In this document: positions 33,201 to 44,815 of the stretch, piece by piece
How positions within the stretch are numbered: position 1 is the stretch's first letter
Layout of the letters: every line of letters begins with the position of its first letter
NCBI RefSeq assembly: GCF_041146795.1
Contig: NC_135170.1
Coordinates: 34,756 to 98,755, forward strand
Source of the DNA: Maylandia zebra
Lineage: Eukaryota > Chordata > Actinopteri > Cichliformes > Cichlidae
Reading direction: 5' to 3'
Length of the DNA: 64,000 nt
Position numbers and translations under genes: made by a program
The notes under the pieces: model-generated
The model's database searches: none
What the model was told of the DNA's origin: nothing
What the model saw: the letters and a program-made list of their open reading frames with translations, nothing else

Positions 33201-36200
33201 TGTGGAGCTGCATGGATGCCCAGGATCTGGGCAGCTGGCAACTCCTTGGCATTAGGTCGGCTCTTGCCACTCTCGATCCAATGGACAGTGCAGGACGCTT
33301 TGGAGTGAACCACACGTGCCACCCCAGGCAGTGTAGTCAATGTGCAGCTCTCAGCTGGAAAAAGAAAAAGTTCTTCCTTCTGAGTTATGCTGGGAGAGGC
33401 TGTGCTGGTCTGGTTGCCTTCTAGAGCCTCTCTCTCCATGAGACTCTTAAGCTGAGTTTTCAAAGTTAAGGACCAGTTTATATTCGACACAAGCTGGTAC
33501 AGTGGGGCAAAAAAGTATTTAGTCAGCCACCGATTGTGCAAGTTCCCCCACTTAAAATGATGACAGAGGTCAGTAATTTGCACCAGAGGTACACTTCAAC
33601 TGTGAGAGACAGAATGTGGAAAAAAAAAAAATCCATGAATTCACATGGTAGGATTTGTAAAGAATTTATTTGTAAATCAGGGTGGAAAATAAGTATTTGG
33701 TCACCTCAAACAAGGAAAATCTCTGGCTCTCACAGACCTGTAACGTCTTCTGTAAGACGCTTTTCTGTCCCCCCACTCGTTACCTGTATGAATGGCACCT
33801 GTTTGAACTCATCTGTATAAAAGACACCTGTCCACAGCCTCAAACAGTCAGACTCCAAACTCCGCTATGGCCAAGACCAAAGAGCTTTCGAAGGACACCA
33901 GGAAAAGTATTGTAGACCTGCACCAGACTGGGAAGAGTGAATCTACAATAGGCAAGCAGCTTGGTGTGAAAAAATCAACTGTGGGAGCAATCATCAGAAA
34001 ATGGAAGACATACAAGACCACTGATAATCTCCCTCGATCTGGGGCTCCACGCAAGATCTCATCCCGTGGGGTCAAAATGATCATGAGAACGGTGAGCAAA
34101 GATCCCAGAACCACACGGGGGGACCTGGTGAATGACCTGCAGAGAGCTGGGACCAAAGTAACAAAGGTCACCATCAGTAACACACTACAACGGCAGGGAA
34201 TCAAATCCCGCAGTGCCAGACGTGGTCCGCTGCTGAAGCCAGTGCATGTCCAGGCCCGTCTGAAGTTTGCCAGAGAGCACATGGATGATACAGCAGAGGA
34301 TTGGGAGAATGTCATGTGGTCAGATGAAACCAAAGTAGAACTTTTTGGTATAAACTCAACTCGTCGTGTTTGGAGGAAGAAGAATACTGAGTTGCATCCC
34401 AAGAACACCATACCTACTGTGAAGCATGGGGGTGGAAACATCATGCTATGGGGCTGTTTTTCTGCCAAGGGGACAGGACGACTGATCCGTGTTAAGGACA
34501 GAATGAATGGGGCCATGTATCGTGAGATTTTGAGCCAAAACCTCCTTCCATCAGTGAGAACTTTGAAGATGAAACGAGGCTGGGTCTTCCAACATGACAA
34601 TGATCCAAAACACACCGCCCGGGCAACAAAGGAGTGGCTCCGTAAGAAGCATTTGAAAGTCCTGGAGTGGCCTAGCCAGTCTCCAGACCTCAACCCCATA
34701 GAAAATCTGTGGCGGGAGTTGAAAGTCCGTGTTGCTCGGCGACAGCCCCAAAACATCACTGCTCTCGAGAAGATCTGCATGGAGGAATGGGCCAAAATAC
34801 CAGCTACTGTGTGTGCAAACCTGGTAAAGACCTATAGTAAACGTTTGACCTCTGTTATTGCCAACAAAGGTTATGTTACAAAGTATTGAGTTGTATTTTT
34901 GTTATTGACCAAATACTTATTTTCCACCCTGATTTACGAATAAATTCTTTACAAATCCTACCATGTGGATTCATGGATTTTTTTTTTTTCCACATTCTGT
35001 CTCTCACAGTTGAAGTGTACCTCTGGTACAAATTACTGACCTCTGTCATCATTTTAGGTGGGGGAACTTGCACAATCGGTGGCTGACTAAATACTTTTTT
35101 GCCCCACTGTATATGCCCCAGAAAGCAGCATGTTAGAGCAGTACATTTCTAATATGTACACTAGGAATGAAAAACACTCTGAAGAGTTTTGCATACATAT
35201 TGCACTGTAATGTTTTTTTTAAAAAGGATACAATCCACTGGTCATGATAAGCCCACTTCTGTTTCAGATACTCTATGAGGCTGGAAACTTTCCTGTGGAG
35301 CTCCACCACCATCCTGAGAAAACAGAAAAAACATTTGATGTCAACTTTGCAAAATACAACACTACCAGGTCGAATACGTCTGACATAAACTACTTCTACA
35401 TTTTACACTTAGACTACTGTGGATCAAATTTAATAGAGTTTTCTAAAACCGAAATAATCCTGTGTGGGAAAAATCAAAACGCCAACTACGTGCTCCAAAA
35501 ATAACTAAAATAAAACAGAAATGTTCATTAATGTATAGTTTTACTATATTTGTTTTGTCACGTTTGCAAACAAATGCATACTGACATTGCTGTAATTCAG
35601 CCATTTTCACAAAGTCTTTACCCTTCTTCAACCTACCCATGATAAATAACCCTTATTATCATAATAATTAAACAAAAAAACAAAAAAAAAACCCTAACAC
35701 TGAAACCAGTAAAAACGAAACTGAACCTCAAAAGAAGCAAACCCAGTCTGAACACTAACTGAAAACTGAACTGAGAACAAAAATTAAAAATGAAAGAAAT
35801 AGAGTTTAAACTTTGAACAGCATCATGTCTGAGGGTGTTTACACTTTTCAAATTTCACGAGTTAGCTTAAAAAAAAACATATACACACATATTTAATTTG
35901 CACAAAAAAAAAAAAAAAAAAAAAAAAAGAGCTGACCCAGAAAACGGTGGAAAACATGCAAACCATCAAACTGAAATAAGCAGTCTGAAGCCAAGAAGAG
36001 GTTCTTAAATTAGCTCAGGCTTTGTTGCATCACCATGGCTTGAACTAATAAAATAAATAAATAAAATAATAATAGAAAATGAATTAATGAAGGTATGACA
36101 TCTCTCCGACTCTTGGATGTTATGCTTTTGAAAATATATTGTGGTTCTTATCCATGTCAGACCTGAGGCGAGGGTTGTGGGCAAGACTCTGAACTCGGGC

Positions 36201-38255
36201 CCAGGAGTGGTTACTGCGTGGCTGGAGCTCCACTGCCACCTTCAAGGGCAGACGCACCGGCTTCTGGTCCTCTTCATCACTCACTCCTGCAGGACACAAA
36301 ATTACAGATTCAGCCACTATAAGAAAAGCCCAAAACCTATAAACTCAACTATGCTCTCTCACTTAATCAACCACGACAAAATGAAAAGGCAGCCATCAAT
36401 CTCGGTGGGATCCATTCACAGATTTACATACAACAATGACAAGAGACAGTCTTTTTCTACCCTTGATGAAAGCAAATATTTTCAGTAAGTGTGATGAGTG
36501 GGTGTTATTGAGCAGAGGGGTTGATGACAGCTGGTCAGAACAGTCATCTCCTTCATCCTCCTCACTTTGCACCCAAAGTTACCATGGAAACACCACCAGC
36601 CCACTTGATGCCATGGTTTTTGTAAAAAAGCCCCGCCCCCGTGAACCCCCCAGTCTCACCATCAGTGAGGTTTTCAGTGCTTGTTCTGTAACGCGTGTGC
36701 TGGGTTTCTGCAGGCTCATACTCACCATCTGGATCACAAAGTTTCTTCAACGCTCGGCACATTGGAGCTTTGATCCGCAGGTTCCTCCCCTTAGAGCGCA
36801 CGGTGGTGGCCCTGGTGGAACAGAAGAATCTTTATTCATATATGTTGTAAGCTCTAAACCTTGCCGTGCCACAGAGAAAGCATCTGACTACATACTGTCA
36901 ACTCAGCCCTCAGATTTGTTTTTCATACTAGCAAAGTGCTAATCTGTATCTTTCCAAATGTGATCTAGTGCATCAGTTTAAAGTATCACAATCCCAGATG
37001 TGTACGTAAACCCACTAGCCAAAGCTTCTGCCACAGACTTACCCTTGCTGGATGAGTTCGTTCAGCTTTGCCACATTCTTATCATCCATCACTGTCAAAG
37101 ACAAAACACAAGACAGCTAGTTAAGACATGCTCCTCAGGGGCAACTGCCCCGAGCCACAGGGATCATCTGGAGTTTAATCACATCCCCTGTGTCCACAAC
37201 CAGCAGAACAAACAGCAAAACACACGCAGTCTACATTGCATCCAAGCGCTTTCACAGCCCTCACTTACATCCTCCAACTTTTTTGCGAAGCTCGGCGTAG
37301 CAGATGAGGCCGTACAGTTCTTGAGAAGATTTCTTTAACACCCTGGAGTACACTGAGAAGGAAAGGAAGCACAAGTCACAACACTGGTGGAGGCCTGTGC
37401 GTGCTACATAAAGATAACATGAGAGTAACACTGGGTGCTTTTTGTAGGGGAAAAGAGCTCCAGCTTATCTGGTGAACTTCTTTAACATATGTTTTGCTTG
37501 CTAAAAAACAAAAATGTCAGTGTGAGTTCTGTTGTAGGAAAAAATAATAATATATGTGGCTGTTTAACAGCATCTCTTCTTTACTTCTCATTCACAGTGT
37601 CTGCAGTAAGTAGCATAACTGAAACAACTAAACACAAACCTAAAATAAACCAATTAAGATCAGCCTAAGACATCACCTTGTTGTATGAGTTGTACACATT
37701 TTTATGAGGCGTCATTCGATAAAGTCATTACAGTGTACAAACTTCATATTTGGGGATCAAAAATTCCAAGGTGAATTAAGAGAGAGAGAAAAAAAGCAAC
37801 TCACCGTTAGCGAAGTCGATGTGTTTGGAGATCTTGTGCCAAGTTCGGTAGTAAAAGTGGCGGACCTGTTCCTTGTTCTTCACCATATTTGCTGGCTTGC
37901 CTCTCTTCTTGTACTTCATTGCAATGTTGTTCTGGATGGCCTCAAAATCCTTCCCGTGCTGGGAACAAAGGAGGGCAGCCGTGAATCTACGACGTCAAAA
38001 GATCTACACATGGTAAACTTTTAACTTGGTAAAAGGTTGTTGCAAGCTTTACCTCATAAAGACCCTCAAAAAAGCTGTTTTTGTCCTCGGCGCTCCAGGA
38101 TTCCCACTGCCGACGGGCTCTTTTCTGGTTACCAGCTTGTTCTTCCTTCTCTGTAGACCCTTGGCCCTTGGAGGTCTTGGATACTCCCCCCGTGGAGCTG
38201 ACCACAGGCCCGGTCTGCCCCACCACACCCTGGGAAGAGGAGCCATTCTCTGCCC
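27548..38255 (-). CDS. cramp1: Protein cramped-like (SANT-domain chromatin regulator), N-terminus not found, one frame error
   Basis: The cramped family consists of nuclear chromatin regulators linked to histone gene control. Eighteen coding exons: 38255-38053, 37958-37805, 37352-37269, 37091-37043, 36811-36726, 36286-36163, 35313-35232, 33451-32510, 32215-32044, 31868-31696, 31588-31514, 31409-31328, 31152-31042, 30402-30245, 29590-29404, 29136-28969, 28732-28583 and 27661-27548. The first two hold the SANT/Myb core ([20 protein letters not shown]). Others encode [32 protein letters not shown] and [20 protein letters not shown]. The last encodes [13 protein letters not shown] and ends PSIPPP-stop. 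Phases agree at every junction except exon 28732-28583: at 150 bp it is one base too long, so reading stops at WPS before the final exon. The donor after 35232 (GTATCC) is weak. The initiator exon is missing from my reading. Confidence 0.93.
30171..30234. repeat. (TG)n microsatellite at a cramp1 splice donor
   Basis: An uninterrupted GT/TG dinucleotide run of about 60 bp. On the cramp1 strand this is a CA repeat starting about 10 bases into the intron after the exon ending at 30245. CA repeats close to donors can influence splicing, which is known generally and inferred here. Confidence 0.95.
30664..30917. repeat. Interspersed repeat in a cramp1 intron, class uncertain
   Basis: The stretch beginning TGAAGGTTCTCAGTCATCCAGG, and including GAAGACGTTTCACCTCTCATCC, is a motif I associate with abundant fish interspersed repeats. 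No terminal repeats or full reading frame are seen. It may be a Penelope-like or other retroelement fragment. Confidence 0.45.
33500..35109 (+). mobile_element. Complete Tc1-like transposon in a cramp1 intron
   Basis: A 1610-bp element with TA duplications at 33498-33499 and 35110-35111. It has nearly identical terminal inverted repeats of about 210 bp. Each inverted repeat has an outer end CAGTGGGGCAAAAAAG and an inner ATAAGTATTTGGTCA stretch, an IR/DR-like layout. The transposase gene lies between the repeats, on the strand opposite to cramp1. The element is in the intron between cramp1 exons 35313-35232 and 33451-32510, starting 47 bp from the latter's acceptor. Near-identity of the repeats and an intact frame suggest a recent insertion. 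Confidence 0.96.
33867..34889 (+). CDS. Tc1-family transposase, intact (340 aa)
   Basis: Cut-and-paste DDE transposase of the Tc1/mariner superfamily that binds the flanking inverted repeats and excises the element at TA sites. The 340-residue length is normal for the family. The N-terminal region (residues 1-120) has the two helix-turn-helix units typical of Tc1 ([20 protein letters not shown], then a second unit around [19 protein letters not shown]). The catalytic triad is complete: Asp in [12 protein letters not shown], Asp in [11 protein letters not shown], and Glu in [15 protein letters not shown], consistent with DD34E spacing. A glycine-rich [13 protein letters not shown] box lies between. 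The start is the first Met, as in the sister copy. No stop or frameshift is present, so it may be functional. Confidence 0.96.
   Translation: MAKTKELSKDTRKSIVDLHQTGKSESTIGKQLGVKKSTVGAIIRKWKTYKTTDNLPRSGAPRKISSRGVKMIMRTVSKDPRTTRGDLVNDLQRAGTKVTKVTISNTLQRQGIKSRSARRGPLLKPVHVQARLKFAREHMDDTAEDWENVMWSDETKVELFGINSTRRVWRKKNTELHPKNTIPTVKHGGGNIMLWGCFSAKGTGRLIRVKDRMNGAMYREILSQNLLPSVRTLKMKRGWVFQHDNDPKHTARATKEWLRKKHLKVLEWPSQSPDLNPIENLWRELKVRVARRQPQNITALEKICMEEWAKIPATVCANLVKTYSKRLTSVIANKGYVTKY
35906..35928. repeat. Poly-A tract
   Basis: A run of more than 20 A in a cramp1 intron. It may be the tail of a decayed retroelement, but no body is recognisable. Confidence 0.8.
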
Positions 38256-39830
38256 CTGTTTTAACACAGAAACATTCAGAGGAAAGGCACAACTTAAATA
38301 TCAGCTCACCACCCTGGCTGTTTTTTATGTCATAACGAAAAAAGGTTGATCTGAGGTGTGTGATTTGCGAGATGTTAAAATACATGCACACAAAGCCACC
38401 CACTGCCATTACAGCGCACAGAACCTGCAGAGCTTCCCTCTCTGTGGTTAAGCTCTGGCAAGGAGACAGGAAAAGCAATCAGTCCCTATGGTCAGGTCTA
38501 CATTACACAGTTCCAAAACCAACTCATGGTGGGCTCCACTGGCCAAGTTTTCTGGCCCAGTACTGTGCACAACACCAGGAGACATTAGCAGGAGCACCCA
38601 GAGAGTTGCTGTTGCAGTACTGTGCTACATTATAAAAATAAATAAATAAAGAAAAAAAAGTGTTGTTTTTTTTTGTTTTTTTTTAGCCCAAATGGGTGTT
38701 AATTTACAAACACAAGCATGTGACTGGCTCACAGACAATAACCTAGATGTGTCGCCTTCAAAATAGAAGTGCACCGATATAGCATCACATAAAAATAAGT
38801 GAGGCTTTCTTAGTCAGACAGTCAAACGTTTGTGCTCAATCTAAATATAGTTTCTGACACAATCAGAGCTTTTCTGTTTCAAACAACAAAAATCCACCAG
38901 TCATACCTGTCAAAGGATACACAAGTAAATAATATTGTTTCTGATCTGATCAATGGCTGCTGTTTTGTGGACAAAGCAATTTTAAAAGGAAAAATGTACA
39001 AATTAAAATCACAGATGTATAATGTACTGAAATATTTTTCCAAATAAATTCCACTTTTCAATGAGGAACACACAGATTACTGGGTGGCATAGCCTCATTA
39101 ACAAACTCAAAAACCACCACCACCTTACTAAGTCTCAGCCCCACCCAAAGCTGTCTGTGCCTCCAGAGGGACAGGTAGTGTGGAAACCCAGGAGGTAATG
39201 CCTCGTCTGCATAGATAAACTGACACCAACCAGCTCACACTTAGCAAATACAATACTATTAGTGATTGGTAGCCTACAGGGGAATCCTTCATTGTGTTTA
39301 AAAGTCATCCTGAAAGCCTTAAGTCATCTCTAGCTTTGATTCATTGTTTAGAAAGTTCCTGATATCAGTCACCCTCTGAGTTACTACAGAGGCTCATTCA
39401 GATTATTTGCAAAACCAAAACTGAATAATGGCAAATAAATTACAACCTCTGCTTTACTGGTATTTGTTGTAAAATGGGGGTGATAAAAAAAACAAAACAA
39501 AGGTAGCCTAGGCTAAATCTGTGGGTCAATGAAATGATTGGCTGAAAACTGCAACATCATTCTAGTCCAATTTCCTATATAGTCCCAAAAGAAAATAATA
39601 AGAAAAAAGACAAAAGAACTGTAAGCAACCCTGTTCAGTAATGTCCCTTTCCTGTCCTGATATCAGGTCCATTTTAAGCCCGTGATTTAAACAGACACAG
39701 TTGAAAGGTACAAATGTGCATGACACGAATTCAAACGTGGTGCAGATGTGTGTCACAGGTTGATCTGGCTGTAGGCTGTGGCACTTGGCCAGAGGTGGCG
39801 CTGGTTGACTCGACTCCATGTTAGTGCACA
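38256..39830. other. Presumed cramp1 5' intron or upstream region
   Basis: AT-rich with no convincing further cramp1 coding exon on the minus strand. The exon at 38255 begins in mid-codon (phase 2), so at least one more upstream coding exon must exist. I could not find it here. Confidence 0.45.
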
Positions 39831-40255
39831 AAGTAAACTGCTCGCTGTAGTTGTGAAGCAAAAACGCTGAAATCGGAGAAATAAACCGTGCGAGCGGAAC
39901 GATAACGACGACAAGAGTCTCCCGATCGTTTACTCTTGCTGTCCTGTGAACAACATCGGCGTGGTGTTAATTGTTTGCTGTTTTCGCGATCGCGTCGCGA
40001 ATGAGGATATCACCAGATAAACTCGCCACATTTTAAACATTTTGTTGTTCAACAGCATCAAGACTGACGGAGTGTGTTTGAGATAACCTCACAAGTGTCA
40101 CAGATGACACATTTGGCGTTTTTTTGCTGGTTTGTCGGTAGCAGCTCCTGAAACGCAAGACTGCCACACATCTGTTCGACCAACGCCAGTTGATCTAAAC
40201 GCCAGTAGATCTGGAACACCGCCAGTCCGAGTGTCAGGTGAACTGAACTTCAGGT
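39830..40255 (+). promoter_or_regulatory. Possible promoter with 5' exon, perhaps bidirectional with cramp1
   Basis: CpG density rises (CGTGCGAGCGG, TTTTCGCGATCGCGTCGCG), and the + strand ends in CTTCAG|GTAAGAAG, a strong splice donor. This is the expected neighbourhood of the cramp1 start, so it may serve cramp1 on the - strand and a transcript on the + strand. Only base composition and one splice site support it. Confidence 0.35.
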
Positions 40256-40442
40256 AAGAAGTTATGACCTGCAGTCTATCTGGGTCAGATATAAACCAAG
40301 TTTAGGTGGAGTTTATTTTCGTTGTGCTGACTTTTTACCCTCAGTTGCAATAACTAGTACTGGTTCTAGCCAGCTTGACAGAGTTTATATACAGCTGGGT
40401 GGGTGCTATGACGTTACTGATAGTGAACTTTATTTTATTCAT

Positions 40443-41394
40443 AAGGTTAGTTAGTAGAGTTGCCAACGGCTCTTTAAAAAAATGGAATGGTCCCTCATTC
40501 AGAGAAAATATTACACGTTTCGTATTGAGCTGAGAAGGAACACAGTTTGTCCCGGACTTTCGCTATAATGAAAAAAAGACACAAAGCTGGAGTTATTCTG
40601 TCGTTACGCTGCACAGCTGCCTCTTCTCCTCTCATCCTCTCCCCTGCCTCTCCTGTTGCTACTTCAATCATGAAACTGATCAATGATCAGCTGATTGGCT
40701 TTTCTCCCTTGTTTATTTATCGCCCACTTTGCGCCAGAAAGAGGGAAACCAGCAGATGTCGCGCTAAACAACAGCAGCACATTTAAGCTTGATCAGCTGT
40801 TGTTAGAATTTATTTGATATTACTTTCTAGTATCAGCTGATGTTTGCTGGAGTCACAGCTGTAAAAGCTGCTGGTCATGATATCGGTTTGGATATGTGGT
40901 GAGAGGGAAACATGAAGATGAAACCAGGAGATGTCCTTACTGAATCATCAGAGCTGAACAGGTGATGGAGAAACAGGTTTACCTTTTAGTTCACATGAAT
41001 GAGTTGAAGGGAAGTTATGAACTGTTTCTGAGACACAAATAACACCAGGATCCTTTTTTATGTAGCTGACAGCTGGCAACTGTGCAGGGGTGGATCTAGG
41101 AAAGTTTTGCCAGGGGGCCAGGTAGGGCATTAACAGGGAAAGGTGGGGCACAAAGAAATACTTTTCTTTCTTATTCTCATTTAAAATATCTAGCTTTTAT
41201 TAAATAATTATCTAAATCTTACAACCAAAGTTTTTATCTGACGTAAAATGTATAGAAATCATACATATACCAACAAGACAGTGTACATCACTGTCACAAC
41301 AGCATTTGTTTTCAGTCAAAGTCTTTATGGCTTTAATACCTGGTGGGCCGGTCTCTAGTCAAAATGCCTGATTTTCTGTCCCAGTCCAGCCCTG
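40443..41394. mobile_element. Composite non-autonomous element ending in the CAGGGCTGGACTGG-type repeat
   Basis: The interior (40530-40920) closely matches 12595-12972. The right end TCTGTCCCAGTCCAGCCCTG (ending 41394) matches the right terminus of the element at 61821-63306. An unrelated piece interrupts it at about 40921-41255. The left end differs from the other copies. It has no coding capacity. Confidence 0.55.
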
Positions 41395-42032
41395 CAGGTT
41401 AATACTGGCAGTGTCACCATGCCAGCTGACTGTATTTCATCATCAGCCAGTGTTGTTCTTGATCAATATTACCAAAGTTTACCATAAGGCAGCATAGAAA
41501 GTATTTACTTGCTTTCAGGTTTTATTCAAATGTTAGTCTTTTCAGTTGTTTCCCCACTTTTTTCCTGTTTCAAAATCAAACACCAGTTTGTGAGAAGATT
41601 ATCTTCTTTTTTTTAATAGGCATTGGTTTTGCATTGGCATTGGCTAATTTGTCAATTCTTTGTTACAAATGTTCGTATTTTAATATTCAAAAATGTTTTT
41701 GCCCAAAACATATGTGCACTATATGTCAGTAAAAATATTATGCAAATATTGCTGTCCTTGAATGCTGAGTAAACACTGACAAAGCACTGATTGTATCTCT
41801 TGTACTTTATCAACGCAGTATCTAAAAACTTTGCACCATAGTGGTTAAAATCTCATTCTAATAAGAATTAAAAGCGCATTCGGTTATTAGGTTTATAGGA
41901 TTATTGAATTATGGTTAACGGTTGGTAGATTTTTTTTTTTAAAACATTATCTGCCAATTACATCTGCCACCCTTCTCCAAATCTGTGCCCCTACCTGGCC
42001 CCCCAACAAAAATTTTCTAGACACGCCACTGG
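41086..42032. mobile_element. Possible MITE-like element defined by matching ends
   Basis: The left text CAGGGGTGGATCTAGGAAAG...GGGGGCCAGGTAGGG and the inverse of the right text (CAGTGGCGTGTCTAGAAAATTT...GGGGGGCCAGGTAGGG) are clear inverted repeats of about 45 bp. They enclose 0.95 kb, including the right terminus of the preceding element. No target duplication was recognised, so this may be two separate insertions. Confidence 0.4.
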
Positions 42033-42033
42033 G

Positions 42034-44515
42034 TCCGGGTGGATCTCCACCAGCAGCTCAGCAGGCGAATCCGAAAACTGACACTGACGGCCAAACTCGC
42101 AGCGGTGCTTGGAGTAAGCATAAGTGGACCTGGACCTCACCGGACCTGGAGTACCTGATGATTAAGTGCCGGCCATTCTGGCTACCGAGGGAATTTACAG
42201 CAGTGATTATTACGGCTGTTTACATTCCCCCACAAGCCGACACTGACCGAGCACTCAGGGAACTGTACAGCGCGATCAGCAGTGAGGAAACCGCACACCC
42301 AGAGGCAGCGTTTATCACAGCCGGAGACTTTAATAAGGGAAACCTGAAGAAAGTCTCACCCAAACTCCACCAACACATCCATTTTAACACTCGTGGAGAC
42401 CGGCTACTCGACCACTGCTACATCTCTTTCCGGGATGCGTACAAAGCCCTCCCCCGCACCCCATTCGGCCAATCAGATCACCGCTCCATCCTGCTCCTGC
42501 CCGCCTACAGGCAGAAGCTGAAACAGGAAGCTCCAACCCGGAGGGCGGTGCTGTTTTGATCACGCGGACTGGGAAATGTTTCACGTGGCTGCTAGGGACA
42601 TTGACGAGTACACAGACTCAGTCTGCGGATTTATCAGGAAATGCGTGGAAGATGTCGTCCCATCCAGAACAGTTAAATCCTTCCCAAATCAAAAACCCTG
42701 GATTAACGGAGATGTTCGCGCGGCACTGGCGGCACGGAGCACCGCCTTTGCCTCCGCGAACACATCGGACTACAAACACGCACATTACCAACTCCGGAAG
42801 ACTATCTAAGCAGCCAAACGTGAGTACAGGGACAGGGTGGAGCAACAGTTCGACAACCCTCGGAGTATGTGGCAGGGACTAAACACGATCACAGACTTTA
42901 GAGGGAAAACCAGCACACCGCAGACCACGGCCTCTCTGTGTGAGGATCTAAACGTATTCTACGCTAGATTCGACACAGCGAACACCATGAGACCGGACAG
43001 TGTGCGCACCGCGGATGACGTCAGTGCGCACACTGTGTCTGAGGAGGATGTGCGGAAGTGCTTCAGGAAGGTGAACGCACGCAAAGCTACTGGTCCAGAC
43101 GGGATTCCCGGCCGCGTCCTCAAGTCATGCGCGGCTCAGCTGGCTGCAGTGTTCACGCACATCTTCAACCTTTCCCTCTCTCTGTCTGTAGTCCCAGCCT
43201 GCTTCAAAATGGCCACCGTCGTCCCTGTACCCAAATCCTCCACCATCTCCTCATTGAACGACTGGCGACCTGTAGCCCTGACCCCCATCGTAAGCAAATG
43301 CTTCGGTCACTGGACCCCTCTACAGTTCGCATACCGCCACAACAGGTCCACTGATGATGCCATAGCCTTGACACTACACACTGCCCTGTCACACCTGGAG
43401 AAGAGAGACACGTATGTGAGAATGCTGTTTGTAGATTACAGCTCAGCATTCAATACCATCGTTCCCTCGAAGCTGGACAGGAAACTGCAGGATCTAGGAC
43501 TGAGCAGCTCCCTCTGCAGCTGGATCCTTAGCTTCCTGTCTGACAGACGCCAAGTGGTCAGACTGGGCAGCATCACCTCATCCCCCATCACACTGAACAC
43601 TGGTGCCCCACAGGGGTGTGTACTGAGCCCTCTCCTGTACTCACTCTACACCTACGACTGCACAGCCACTAACAACTCCAACATCATTGTGAAGTTTGCG
43701 GACGACACTACAGTGGTGGGTCTTATCACCAATGGTGATGAGACGGCTTACAGGGAGGAGGTCAGCGCCCTGACCCACTGGTGTCAAGACAACCATCTCA
43801 CACTCAACGTCGCAAAGACAAAGGAGCTGATAGTGGACTTCCGGAGGTGCAGAGAAGTACACACCCCCATCACCATCAACGGCGCTGCTGTGGAGAGAGT
43901 GAGCAGCTTCCGGTTCCTTGGTGTACATCTGGCTGAGGATCTTACGTGGTCAGTACACACAAACAAAACAGTGAAGAAGGCGCAGCAGCGCCTCTTCTTT
44001 CTCAGGAGACTGAAAAGATTCGGCATGAGCCCCCGCATCCTCAGGACCTTCTATCACTGTGCCATTGAGAGCATCCTCACTGGATGCATCACCACCTGGT
44101 ATGGCAACAGCACCGCCTACAACTGCAAAGCTCTCCAGCGAGTAGTGCGGTGCTCTGAACGGATAATTGGAGGTGAGCTTCCCTCCCTCCAAGACATCTA
44201 CAGGAAGCAGTGCCTGAGGAAAGCGGGGAGGATCATCAAGGACTCCAGTCACCCCAGCCATAAACTGTTCAGACTGCTTCCATCAGGAAGGAGGTTCTGC
44301 AGCATCCGGTCCCGTACCAGCAGACTGAGAGACAGCTTCTTCCATCAGGCCATCAGACTGCTGAACACTTCATAGACACCTCAGCTTCACTACTGGAACT
44401 TTAACATTATGCACTCCACACTGTACAGTAACGCCACTGTTTTGCACATGTCTCAACTCTGTATATTTTTATATATTTTATTTATTGTTGACTCTATTTA
44501 ATTTGTAAAATATGT

Positions 44516-44567
<52 letters not shown>

Positions 44568-44815
44568 AGAAAAATATTTAGTATACACATCCAGAAATGC
44601 ATATACTATTATATATTGTACATATATTTATTAGTTTCAGATGTAGCCATTCTTGTATTTTGCTTGTTTACATTATTGTATTTTGCACAACTCTGTTGCT
44701 TGTGAAGCTCGCACACAAGAATTTCACTCACATGTGCTGTACCAATGTACCTGCACATGTGATGTGACAATAAAAGTGATTTGATTTGATTTTGATTTGA
44801 AATTATTTTTGGAGT
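42034..44815 (+). mobile_element. APE-type LINE (CR1/Rex1/L2 group), decayed
   Basis: A 5'-truncated LINE. The first frame (42158-42559) is the second half of an apurinic endonuclease (YIPPQADTD, AGDFN, LDHCY, GQSDHRS). It shifts frame into 42576-42809 (DIDEYTDSVCGF, ...QKPWINGDV). A TAA at about 42808 follows, and the reverse transcriptase frame is 42837-44375. The 3' UTR contains a (CA)n run (44518-44565) and ends in AATAAAAGTGATTTGATTTGATTT, a typical LINE tail. Frameshift, nonsense and an in-frame RT deletion make it inactive. Confidence 0.85.
42837..44375 (+). pseudogene. LINE reverse transcriptase frame (512 codons)
   Basis: Contains RT motifs in order: RKATGPDGIPGRVL, NDWRPVALTP, VDYSSAFNT, a NTGAPQGCVLSPLLYSLYT box, and an intact catalytic FADDTTVVGL. 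The thumb and C-terminal region follow (RFLGVHL, ITTWYGN, LLPSGRRF, ending IRLLNTS). Between VSKCF and PLQFAY about 13 residues usual in this family are replaced by GHWT, so part of RT domain 2 is lost. The upstream endonuclease is out of frame. This long ORF could be mistaken for a gene, but it is mobile-element sequence. Confidence 0.88.

Noticed and set aside
33452..33583. Upstream extension of the cramp1 exon into Tc1 (the 381-codon open frame)
   Set aside because: The acceptor at 33452-33454 fits phase with the preceding exon, and the extension beyond 33500 is Tc1 terminal repeat.
39562..39861. Minus-strand frame beginning near MESSQPAPP as the cramp1 N-terminus
   Set aside because: It does not resemble the family N-terminus and lacks a donor that would join in the needed phase.
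42837..44375. A 512-codon ORF that could be called a host gene
   Set aside because: It has reverse transcriptase motifs including FADD and a LINE 3' tail; it is retrotransposon sequence.
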